Positions 23,006 through 33,408 of a DNA stretch of 64,000 nucleotides are shown piece after piece. Every line of letters starts with the position of its first letter. Positions within the stretch are counted from its first letter, which is position 1. The notes beneath the pieces were generated by a model. It saw nothing but the letters and a program-made list of their open reading frames with translations, did no database searches and was not told the DNA's origin. Both the position numbers and the translations under genes were made by a program. The DNA is from Gloeopeniophorella convolvens (Eukaryota; Basidiomycota; Agaricomycetes; Russulales): contig WTXD01000009.1 of assembly GCA_022496205.1 (NCBI GenBank), forward strand, positions 310,001 through 374,000. Direction: 5' to 3'.

Positions 23006-25753
23006 CTACTTGTCCTTCTTGCTCTCTCCCCTCTCGTCCTTCTCCTCCGTCGCCATCACCTGACCGTACTCGTTCACCCGCTTCGGGTCAATACGGTAGA
23101 TCCACCGCTGCAATCAATCGTCACACGCGTGTCACCAGCTCAGCAGAAATGCTGCACTTGCCTGGTACAGGAAAATCAAGAACACCACGTCGTCCCGGAA
23201 ACACGCAAGCCGGTGCAGAATCGGCATCTTGATGATAAACCTGGCCCACGTTCCATCTTATCTCAGCCCATCGACTTTGCTTGATCACTCACGCGAACAA
23301 GTCATCGATCACCGTCGACAACGTCTTGAATACCATCGCCTTCATCGGCATGTGTGCCACGCTCTGCGCACCATCGTCAGCTGCCCATACCATCTGCCGG
23401 AAGCGATAAGTCTCGGACCTTTAGTTTGTAATTGATGATCAGCTGGGGAACGAGTTGCGCCTGCGGCCGGTTAGAGCACCAAACGGGGATAAGGCACACG
23501 ACACTCACAAAGCCGAACATGTAGACGAACGACGTCAAAGTCGATATAACGAAGCTGTACCACCCTCTGTGCGTGTCGTACAGCAGAGAGTAGACAGCAT
23601 AGATCGCAAGAGCGGGAATCGTGACGTATGAAACGTAGCGGAACGCCAGCTTGTCATATCTGGACAAGTCAGAATCTCAGATCGCTCCTAAATCCAATGC
23701 AACGTACTCTTGTGTCTTTTTCTCATCCTCACTGAGTACGTGTTTATCTGAAATGTTCCCGACTCATGAGAACAAGGAGACAGTGTGCGACTCGAAACGT
23801 ACCTGTAATAACGATTTTCCAAGGCAGCACAGATCCTGGCCAGAGGGTGCAACGTTGATGTCGACAGCTTTGGTGATCTGGCATGAAGAGTAGCGTTCAG
23901 TGCAACTCGGGACACGAAGACCCGATCGAGCCTTACCTTCCAAGCCTCGATCAAGACCCCCACGCCCGAGCCCAGAAGAATCATCCAGCTAGTCTCCGCG
24001 TTATTGTCAATCAGATAGAGCAGGATGATGATTTGAACAAAGACGTTCGTGACGATCTGTAGCAAGTTCGATTAAATGGGGATTGGGGGGATCAGAGAAA
24101 CGAGAGCATACCGATCTGCGCTCCCTAGGTCAGCAGCTGTGAGACATGGCCGTAAAGGAAATTCGCGCACCGTAACGATACACCAGTAAGTTCGTCCTTC
24201 TTTCTCCAATGGGATACGTCTGACTTGAACGCAAGCATCTCAAACCTAAAGCCAACTCGTTAGGAGACGAAAGAGGCAGCGGTCCGATCTACTGACACCG
24301 TGTGGAGCACGCTCACGATACCGGTGAGAGCCAGGAACCATGGGTTGGTCTCGAGCAACATGCGCTTCACCTCATCAATCTCGGCAGAGGATCCCCCGCC
24401 TTGTTGCTTGGAGGCCTCTTGGAACCCAAAAGTCATCGAGGCGAATAGCTGGAACCTGAAATACGACATGGGCTGGAAAACAACCTCAAGCGGCACAGTT
24501 GGTGTCGTCGCGTTGAGCTCCAGATATTGCGATTTCAGTTGCCAGAACTCGTTGGGGAAGATAATGGGATTGTAGTAACCCTTTGTTCCGGTCTCGTCAC
24601 GCTGACCAGGGATTAAGTGGACATCTATTTGGAGTGAGAGATTGCCTCGAGTATGCAGGCAGCGCACATACGTTCAGAAATCGGAGGAGGAAGCTGCGCA
24701 TATTGCAGAGTGGCAGCGTCCGAGACGAGAGCCAGGGTGAGGTTCTATGATTGGGTTTTTGTCAGCGGCTCGGTACGGCAGGAGCACTCATGGAGGACGC
24801 ACCTGGTGCCAGAAAGAACCGATGGTATCTGGGACCTAGCATTCACATCAGGGCGGGACAGAGACAGGGGTTTCTGAAAGTACCTCGGGCTCTTCGATAT
24901 CATCGGCTGCGTCGTTCGGACCTCCCAGTAGGCTCCTCTCTTTGCGAACCTTGGGCCTCGGGAGGTAGCGCGTCAACACTGCCTTCCGGATGAGTAACCA
25001 GGTAACACGAGCGACAGTTCTCGACACGCACGCTTCCTGACGTGATGGACATGCTCCTTCTTATATGACGCGCTGTTTGGGTTGGGATCGGCATCCTCCC
25101 TCGTCAAGGAGATGTGCGCCCATAATGATCCATTACGTTGGACGGACTTGATTGCAGACGTATTTTTGAGCACCTGAACGGAATAAAGACGAGATGCATA
25201 GCACACGCACCTCCGGCAAGTGCACGGTGTAATCCTCCTTGCGTACCTCATTCCAATCTCCGAAGGTGATGTTATGCCAGACGAAGCGAGGCAAGTCCTT
25301 CTCGCCAGGATGGGGTTGACCACTCGGGTCTGTCGACAGATGGAAATATAGTGACACAGGGATACCCAATGGCCAGGCAAGGAACGCCTGTGCAGGGGGC
25401 TGGAGGAATGGGTTGACTTGTCCGGGGGCGGGCACGTTGCCGACCGCGCCTCCGGGGATCGCGGGGGGAGGAGGCTGGACAGCAGCAGGAGCCTTTGGTC
25501 CCAAGAACTTGCTCACTGGCCCGAGTCAGCCGAGAGCACGCAAAGAACGCGGTCCAAGCTTACCGAGCTGCACCACCACATAGATGAGAAGCATTTGCTG
25601 GACTCGTGTAAGCCGGAGAGTGAGTAAAATGGAGAATGTGATGATGCGTACCTGTGCGATAGCAATCGCTTTTCGGAAAGGCGACTCTTCTTCCTGGGCA
25701 TTCTGCGCGGTTGGAGGAGCTGCAGGGGCGGGGGCGCGGCCTTGGGTGGACAT
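23006..25753 (-). CDS. CLPTM1-family multi-pass membrane protein
   Basis: Homologue of cleft lip and palate transmembrane protein 1, an ER/Golgi-resident polytopic protein. The N-terminus (ATG at 25753) is a Pro/Ala-rich cytosolic leader followed by a first membrane segment (MLLIYVVVQL). The lumenal domain contains FHLSTDPSGQPHPGEKDL, FVWHNITFGDWNEVRKEDY, SLWAHISLTREDADPN and YYNPIIFPNEFWQLKSQYLE, typical of the family. The C-terminal half has several hydrophobic segments: PWFLALTGIVSVLHTVFEML, TIVTNVFVQIIILLYLIDN, WMILLGSGVGVLIEAWK, RYVSYVTIPALAIYAVYSLL and YSFVISTLTSFVYMFGF, with PQLIINYKLKSVAHMPMKAM and a charged C-tail EEKDERGESKKDK. The stop is at 23006. About ten short introns. Confidence 0.93.
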
Positions 25754-26456
25754 GGCGCGCTACCTCGAGCGGGACTGAGAGAAGTGCCCGGGTGAATGGG
25801 CGCACTGGCGGTGCGACGAGGGTGTGACGGACGTCTACGCGGCGGCTGTTGAACCGCTTGGAGGAGTTGTGCACCGGGCCGGGGCCGGAGATGGTCGGGG
25901 CTTCGGCGTTTGACGGTGAGCGCCAAGGAGGCCGAATCACAATCACCGCTCAGACAAACTCACTGCCTGCCTCCATTGTGTGAATCTGCCACCGCTGTGA
26001 TACTTGATGCACATCAGACAGGCAGCAGCCCGCTACCACAATCATGTTTGCTCTGGGAGCCGTTACTAGGTGTGACACGCGGCTGGCATACTGAGTTCAC
26101 GCCGGGGGTCTGCCGCCGGCCGAGCAGCAGATCTAGCAGCGCTCTCTGGGTTGCGCGCGGTCTGAGATCTGAGACCCTGCACAATGGCAGGCCTTCGAAA
26201 CGCAGCTTTAGCCAAGACAGAATAGCATGTAAATAACTGTATTGTGTGCATGTGGGCTGTGGGCACGGATGGCGTGATAATCGAGGGAGGGATCAGCCGT
26301 ACGCCCAAGAGGAAGGTGGCGGTGCCCTGCGCGGCTTGCGCATCAAACGTTCACTGCCTCGTTACCGACCGAGTTCGCCAAACATAACAAGCCCATAACA
26401 AGCCCCGTCTCTACATATCCCCGCGCTCCTTCTTTTCCTCTACCACATCTACCCTC
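25754..26456. other. Divergent intergenic region, CLPTM1 / chitin synthase
   Basis: About 700 bp between divergent genes, the promoter region of both. A direct repeat of CATAACAAGCCC occurs at about 26380-26405, and a pyrimidine-rich tract (26405-26455) precedes the chitin synthase ATG. No coding sequence is supported. Confidence 0.5.
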
Positions 26457-29400
26457 ATGGCTGGCCGTCCCCCGCTCAGTTCGGTCCCCTCCCACGACTC
26501 AGAATACACCGACGACCCTTTCTCAGACCGTCCCCGCAACATCCAGTTTCAGGAACCCCAGCCCAGGCCCTACGAGTCTACCGCTACCCTTAACCAAGAA
26601 TTCGGCGGGCACGACGCGCAGTACGAAGAGGATGAAGTTGAAAAGCTACCTCTTACCGGCGGCAACTTTGCGGGGGGCTTTTATCCTCCAGGGCACGTAT
26701 AGCCTCGTATTCGCATATCCCGCCTTTCTTACCTCGAGCGCTTCAGCCCGATCAATCCAGACGTCTATGGCGACCCGTACGGCGAACGCCCCCTCTCTGT
26801 TGCCTCTTCTGCCTCCAACGGCGTCGATACTGCATGGCGCCGCCGGCAGACCATCCGCCGCGGTGTGAAGAAGACCGTCCAGCTGATCAACGGTAACTTC
26901 ATCACCGAATATCTCGTTCCCACACCGGTTTTCAGCGCCGTCGAGGCTAAATGGAAAGATGGTGTCAAGACGACCGAGTTCTCGTAGGTGGTCTGCCTAG
27001 CGGCGTCCAACCCTTTTCACCCATGCGCCACGCAGGCATATGCGCTACACCGCCGCAACCTGCGACCCTGACGAGTTTTCAGAGGCCAACGGCTGGTCGC
27101 TGCGGACCAAGATATATAATCGTGAGACCGAGCTCCTCATCGCCGTCACCTCATACAACGAGGATAAGACCCTGTACGCACGTACCCTTCACAACGTCAT
27201 GCTCAACATTCGCGACATCTGCAAGACCAAGCAGTCCAAGTACTGGCGCCGCAGTGCGGAGGAGGGTGTTCCTGGTTGGCAAAAGATCACCGTTGCCCTG
27301 ATCGTCGACGGGCTGGAAGCCATGGACAAGACGGTCTTGGATATCCTCGCCACCGTCGGTGTCTATCAGGACGGTGTCATGAAGAAGCAAGTCGATGGCA
27401 AAGACACTGTCGCTCACATTTTCGAGGTCTGTCCGGGGAGCATCCCGCATAATCACCTAATCCTGATGATACTTTTGGACAGTACACTACCCAGATCTCC
27501 GTGGATGCCACACCGCAGCTCGTCCTGCCTCATGGTGATGACCCCAACAATCTGGTGCCCGTGCAAATCATCTTTGTTTTGAAGGCAAAGAACCAGAAGA
27601 AGATCAACTCGCATCGCTGGCTCTTCAACGGCATCGGTAAGATGCTGGAGGTGAGTAAACCCTGGTCCTCGTGTATGCGGCCTGTATCGATGGTCTCGTG
27701 ATCCCAGCCCGAGATTTGCGTCCTTATCGACGCCGGAACCAAGCCTGGACACAAGTCCATTTACTATCTCTGGGAGGCATTCTATAACGATAACAATCTC
27801 GGCGGATGCTGTGGAGAAATCTATGCGATGATCAACAAGGGCAGGAAGCTCCTCAATCCTCTCGTCGCAGCCCAGAACTTTGAGTACAAGATGTCGAACA
27901 TCTTGGACAAGCCCCTAGAGAGCAGCTTCGGTTATGTGTCCGTACTGCCCGGTGCCTTCTCTGCCTACCGGTATCGCGCGATCCAGGGCCGACCCCTCGA
28001 GCAGTACTTCCACGGAGACCACTCGCTCGCCGACCGTCTTGGCCCAAAGGGTATCCACGGCATGAACATCTTCACCAAGAACATGTTCTTGGCCGAGGAT
28101 CGTATCCTCTGTTTCGAGCTCGTTGCCAAGGCTGGCGCCAAGTGGACGCTCACCTACGTCAAGCCCTCCAAGGCCGAGACGGACGTGCCCGAAAGCGCAG
28201 CGGAGCTGATCGGTCAACGTCGTCGGTGGCTCAACGGTTCGTTTGCTGCGTCCATCGTGAGTGGCACGAGCCCTTTTCGCCCTGTGCCCCGTGCTCATGC
28301 CCCACAGTATGCCGTCGTGCACTTCTTCCGCCTCTACAAATCAAGTCATGGCATCATTCGGATGTCTTCTTCCACATCCAGGCCCTTGTGCGCTTTCCTC
28401 TTCCCTTGAGCTTGTGAGCGTGCGCTGACTTCAGGCACCAAGTATAACATATTTTCGCTGACCTTTTCCTGGTTCGCTCTGGCCAATATCTGGCTGACGT
28501 TCAGTATCATTATCGACCTCGTGCCGACTCAAGGCATTGTGTTCTTTGGTGGTAACAACCACACCGGTTTGGATATTGTGAGCTTCCCTTCCCTTCAACA
28601 CACTCTTAATATGCACTTACTCGTACACGCAAGACGCATTGGATCAATCTGGTACTAAAATGGATCTACCTTGGTTTCTTGGCTCTACAGGTGAGCCGAA
28701 CTCACTCGAGACCCCCGAACACTGCTGATTATCGGAAAGTTCGTCTTGGCTTTGGGAAATCGGCCAAAGGGCGAACGGGCTGCGTATGCGATCACTCTAT
28801 GGTGCGTTCTTCCGCACATCCTTGTCGTGTACAAACTAAGGCTGTGGTTGCAGGGTATATGCCATCTTGGCCGTGTATCTACTCGTGTGCTCGATTACAC
28901 TCACTGTCAAGGCGTTTGCGGTAAGCCAAATCAAGAGGTGTCGCGAAACAGTGAAATTCAATACTTTTCTGCCCGTAGAATATTCCGGAAGATCTGAAGA
29001 ATAAGACGACCAGTCAAGTCATCAAGACTTTCTTCACGCCTCCTGTCGGCGCTCTGATAGCAGCAATGGTGTCCACCTTTGGTATCTACTTCTTCGCGTC
29101 GTTCCTCTACGTGAGTCTATGATCTCCATTCCTCGTGCTCGCCTGCTCACGCATCACCCAAGCGTGACCCCTGGCACATGTTCTCGAGCTTCTTCCAATA
29201 TCTGTGCTTGGCTCCCAGCTTCACGAACGTCCTTAACGTGTACGCGTTCTGTAATTTGCACGACGTATCTTGGGGTACCAAGGGATCCGACAAGGCCGAG
29301 GCGCTACCATCCGTTTCTTCATCCAAGGGCAAAAATGAAGGGGCGGCGGTCGTGCAAGACACCGAGCGTGTGCAGGAAGATCTGGACGCTGTATTCAAGG

Positions 29401-29781
29401 AGACTGTGACCCGTGCCGTCACCAAGATTGAAGTCAACGAAGTCCCCGAGAAGCCGTCGATGGACGACGAGAACAAGACCTTCCGCACGCGCCTGGTCGC
29501 GTGCTGGATGATCTCGAACGCGGCGCTCGCTGTCGCCATTGAGAATATCAATGGCCTCCCGAACGACAACGACCCTAACGCTGATGAGGCACACCTCCGC
29601 ACAAAGCAGAACGACTACTTCGCCTTCATCCTCTACTCCACTTTCGCGTTGTCTGCCGTACGATTCGCAGGGGTGCGTGCTTGTCTTGCTTGGTTCTATG
29701 TTATCAAGCTGACTTTGTTCCGCCCAGTGTCTCTTCTACTTCTTCAGGCGCAACCTTTTCCGATGCTTCAGGAAGTCGTAA
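26457..29781 (+). CDS. Chitin synthase, division 1
   Basis: Plasma-membrane enzyme that polymerises UDP-GlcNAc into chitin for the cell wall. The disordered N-terminus starts at the ATG at 26457 ([20 protein letters not shown]). The chitin synthase N domain is seen as [20 protein letters not shown] and [14 protein letters not shown]. The GT2 catalytic domain shows [86 protein letters not shown] and the product-binding motif [13 protein letters not shown]. Several membrane segments follow (for example [56 protein letters not shown]). The last exon gives [17 protein letters not shown] and stops at 29781. Ten or more introns. The compact N-terminus without a myosin head places it in classes I-III; class within division 1 is not assigned. 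Confidence 0.96.
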
Positions 29782-29985
29782 ATCGCAGACTCGCATCTCT
29801 CCCTCATTTCCGTCTCTTTTTTTGCATGCATCCATTCCACGGACGCTATCGCCACGCTTTCTGACAGAATTGCTTCCCACCGTACGAATTCCCTACCCCT
29901 ACCATTCACTCAAGATAGAGGGCGGTCGCATAGTAAATATTCACCCCCGGCTTCTTGGTCGTAACTACGAATATGAGGAATACAT

Positions 29986-30987
29986 CTACGAATACATGCT
30001 TGTGTAATCATCGAGCGGAATCCCGTTCAGAGTGCGCAGCTCCGTGCGGTACATGGTGTGTGTGCGGTTCATCGCGTCTTCAAATTCCGCTGCTGTTGGT
30101 GCGGCGGCGACGGCGGCATTTGCGTCTGCGTCTGACGGCTGCGCAATGGCGGTGCGGCATAGAGGGCACGACGCGTTCTACGGTGGCGGCGTGATACCCA
30201 CGGATTGCATCAGTACCGCCGCTGCGCGCACACATGCCACTCGAACAACTCACCCCATCACGTATCCACGTCACTAGGCTGGCGACGGCATTGATGATGA
30301 GCGACGGACTATGTGGCACGGACAGCGCGTAGTACGCAACTCTTTGCGGCAGAACGTGTGTCCGCACGTCTTGGCGAGACGCGTCACGCCGAGGAGCTCG
30401 ACGGGGTGCGCCGGCGAGTCCATCGCGCGCGCCAGCTCCTCCTCTGCGATCGAGGCGAGCAGCGTGTTCATGCAGATGGAGCACGTCGAATCTGCGCGGT
30501 TGCAAAATATGGTCATTCGCCACTCGGACGGCGGGGAGTCGGCGCGCGTTCGGATTCGTACCATGGTGCCCGAGACGCTCGAGGTCTGCCTCTGTCAGGT
30601 ATGGAAGGCTCTCGATGGCGTCCTTGATCTGCCTGGTCGCGCCTCAGTCGATGTGCACGACGCGGACGAGGGCTGCGAGTGGCGCTTACTGTCCAGTCAG
30701 GCGGTTCGCCACAGGGGCCTCCCCTCGCTCTAAGGCCAGATAGTTCTGGATAAGAAGCAAGTCCCTTCCGAGCGACGAGTTGTGATCGACGTGATTGAGG
30801 GCGTTGGGATCGAAGGGGTCCCACGAAGGTCTTCTCCGATACATGGTGGTATGGTGGATGCACTAAGAACGTACCGAGGACGCGTAATCCTTGATCAGTG
30901 TGCCCTGTTTTGAAGTGTGCATACGCATCAATAATGCAACAACGCGGCATTCCCATGTGACTCTGCGCTCCAGCCGGTGAGGGCCAT
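29986..30987 (-). CDS. Small RING-finger (C3HC4) protein
   Basis: Probable E3 ubiquitin ligase or adaptor of about 200 residues. A phased set of five introns rebuilds the frame: MALTGWSAESHGNAA (ATG at 30987), then RPSWDPFDPNALNHVDHN and LLLIQNYLALERGEAPVAN, then KDAIESLPYLTEADLERLGH, which joins through a GTACGA donor to DSTCSICMN. The RING is canonical: CSIC, 35 residues, CGH, TFC, 14 residues, CPLC, i.e. C-X2-C-X35-C-X-H-X2-C-X14-C-X2-C, with KDLVTWIRDG in the second loop. A short Ala-rich C-tail ends EFEDAMNRTHTMYRTELRTL and stops at 29986. The RING exons are secure; the first exon relies on a weak GTTGTT donor, so the start is tentative. A frame beginning at 30564 is open but would skip the well-phased upstream exons. 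The partner E2 and substrates are unknown. Confidence 0.78.
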
Positions 30988-31297
30988 TTCGCGTCCTGCT
31001 TCACATTGATCATGAGCCCCATATCGAGCTGACTAGCTCGAGGCAGCGACACCTGCTATGGCAGCAGCCAGGATTGCGGGGGTTTGATGCTCGGAACGGA
31101 ATATGGATCAGGCCAACGGTAAGGCTGAGAGCACCTGGAACCAGCCAGACAGTGCCATTTACAGTGTAGCTTACATAGAACAAGACTCATCGCAGAACAG
31201 CTAAACATAACAGAGTATATCGTGGCTTCATCTCATCAAAACGCGCTCCGGAATGGGGTGGTAGAGCTGGTAGCCGGCTATGGTGGCAGAGGGATCC
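30988..31297. other. Intergenic region upstream of RING gene
   Basis: About 310 bp between two minus-strand genes: promoter of the RING gene and 3' end of the small unknown. Nothing else seen. Confidence 0.45.
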
Positions 31298-31819
31298 TCA
31301 GAAGGGATTGTCGTCGGTAGAGGCCAGTTCTTGGGATGGGCCTGCATTGATTGGGGAGGCCAAGTCCTCGTCCTCTTGATCGGATGTGTCTGCTACGGTC
31401 TCGCCGAACAATGCGGGCATAGGTTTCGGTGCGCCCCTGCGATATGCGAAGGAGTCAGCCCATCATACGCAGGAATGCTGCAAAGCGCGCACTTGTTGAA
31501 GTGTTTCTTCTTCGCCGCACTGATCTTCTGTGTCACTGGCGTCATCATGCTGTCTGTAGGCGAGATGTAGGTCGGGTTCCTGTCATGGCGTCAGCCCAGC
31601 GATCCAGGGCTCGACAAGCGTGCAGCCTCACTGAGACTTCGCCATGCGCTTCGCAAGAAAGGCCCTGGCGCCCATTCCTGGTGCCTGGCTTGTAGGCCCG
31701 TTGGTGGCGTTGCCGAGGGGAGCTTGTGGGACGGCTACATGGGCGGCATTCTGGGGGTTGTGGAGAGGCTGGACGTGCACCGAGGCGGGTGAGTCGTTTG
31801 GGGTTGAGGTAGCAGACAT
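31298..31819 (-). CDS. Small disordered basic/acidic protein, function unknown
   Basis: I do not recognise this protein. The start is the ATG at 31819 (MSATSTPNDSPASVHVQP), and the first exon is Pro/Asn/Ala-rich and ends GMGARAFLAKRMAKS. A GTGAGG donor and a later GTGCGC donor allow a phased join to MMTPVTQKISAAKKKHFNK and then GAPKPMPALFGETVADTSDQ, with a C-terminus DEDLASPINAGPSQEL and DDNPF, stop at 31298. About 125 residues: a basic amphipathic centre between disordered ends. The gene lies head-to-head with the Rheb gene at 245 bp. Coding status rests on the clean splicing phases only. Confidence 0.55.
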
Positions 31820-32064
31820 GGTGGTGGAGAGCAAGTGCAGTGGACGGCTGTTGGCAAAGTTGAACTTGGAGGACTGTGAACGCGACCCGCATGTTGGAAA
31901 CGAACAGCACGTGCAGACGCGGGTTGTCACGTGGACGAGAGGCGAAGTCACGAAGCGGCGGCGGAACGCCCGGACCGATATTGGACCGAAGGGTGCGCCG
32001 CGCCAGCTCCTCACATATTCCCGTCCTTTTCTCGTTCTTTTCCCTCCTTTCTTGTTTCTCCAGC

Positions 32065-32870
32065 ATGCCCGGCGACATCCTCAAGAAGAGAAAGATTGCT
32101 GTCCTCGGATCCCGCTCAGTTGGTTAGTTCGGCCTATCTGTGCTCCCCGAACGCGCGCTCATGCCTCTCGATTGTGCTATAACAGGAAAATCGTCCCTCG
32201 TTGTACAATTCACGGAGAACCAGTTCATTGAGTCTTACTATCCTACTATCGAGAACACGTTTTCCAAGAGCGTAAACTACAAGGGTGTTGACTACGACTG
32301 CGACATCATCGACACAGCTGGTCAGGTCTGCTCTAGCTTGCCGGCGCCTCCCGCTTGCCCACTCACCATCGACGCCAGGACGAATACTCAATACTCAATT
32401 CAAAGCATGCTATCGGGATCCATGGCTTCGTTCTCGTCTATTCGGTCACTTCCCGGAATTCTTTCGACATGATCCAGATTGTGTATGACAAGATTGTCAA
32501 CTTTTGTGGCATCAAGGAAATCCCTTGTGTCATAGTCGGTTCCAAGATAGATCTTTCACAGAGGTAGGATCGTTCACTCATGGTCTCGGTCGTCCTGTCG
32601 ATCGTCTCTACGTCTCGGCCTTACAAGAGGAAGCAGACAGGTGCAAGCGGCAGAAGGTGAGGACCTCGCGAAGGCAAATCATGCAGCCTGGATCGAGACC
32701 AGCGCGAAGAACAACATCAACGTCGGTAAGTTGACTTCCGTACCCCAAAATTCATCCGGCCCTGACAAATATCCCCGTCAGCCAAAGTCTTCGAACTGTG
32801 TCTCGCAGAGATCGAGCGACAAGCGCCGAGCAAGGCCGAGCCGGAAACCAGCCGTTGCCTGATTATGTGA
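32065..32870 (+). CDS. rhb1: Rheb-type small GTPase
   Basis: Ras-family GTPase that activates TORC1. G1 loop GSRSVGKSS with the Rheb-type arginine where Ras has glycine; switch I YYPTIENTF; switch II DTAGQDEYS; G4 is GSKIDL (S replacing the usual N of NKxD, so nucleotide binding relies on SKID here); G5 ETSAKNN. The C-terminus is CLIM, a CaaX box for farnesylation, stop at 32870. The start is the ATG at 32065 (MPGDILKKRKIAVLG). The first intron splits the P-loop glycine codon. Five introns in an 800 bp gene. Length about 185 residues, normal for Rheb. Confidence 0.94.
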
Positions 32871-33408
32871 CGTGCCCCTTTTTGAACGCAACGAGTTGTT
32901 CGACCTGCTGGCTCCGTTCCTATTATCCCCGCTACCGTTTCTCCATGTGGCTCATGTTCTCAAGCTTTAACTGCTGCCGCCACATCCTATGTCACACGAG
33001 GGCTTTTCGTTTTCCCATTTTAATCATCTTCTACCGGACTAGAGGGGACCCCATCTCCTTAGAACCCCTCTTTTGTGTTCTTATGCTTTGACTCTGTATG
33101 TACTTATAGTGCACCATATCTCCCAAGTCAGCGGGTCTGTTCTCCGTAATACGCCCTCCACTGGTGGTTTCTAATGACATTCCTCGCCTACTCTTGACTG
33201 TTAATGTCGCTTGTACAACTCATGACCTCGGCGCCACTGCGTCACACCGACGCCAAACGGGACACAATCGCAGATGCAATCGAGATCCTTCATTCTTCAT
33301 TACTCGACCTGCAGACTGGCCTTGTACTCGTGACAAACTACCGACGGTTGCTCCGGTGGGCTGGGTCATCCACTCATATGCCTCGCGCGCCTTATGGCAA
33401 TCCAAGCC
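32871..33408. other. Convergent intergenic region, Rheb / beta-mannosidase
   Basis: About 540 bp of 3' flank for both genes. The first 200 bp are T-rich. Short open frames exist but none shows recognisable protein sequence. Confidence 0.5.
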
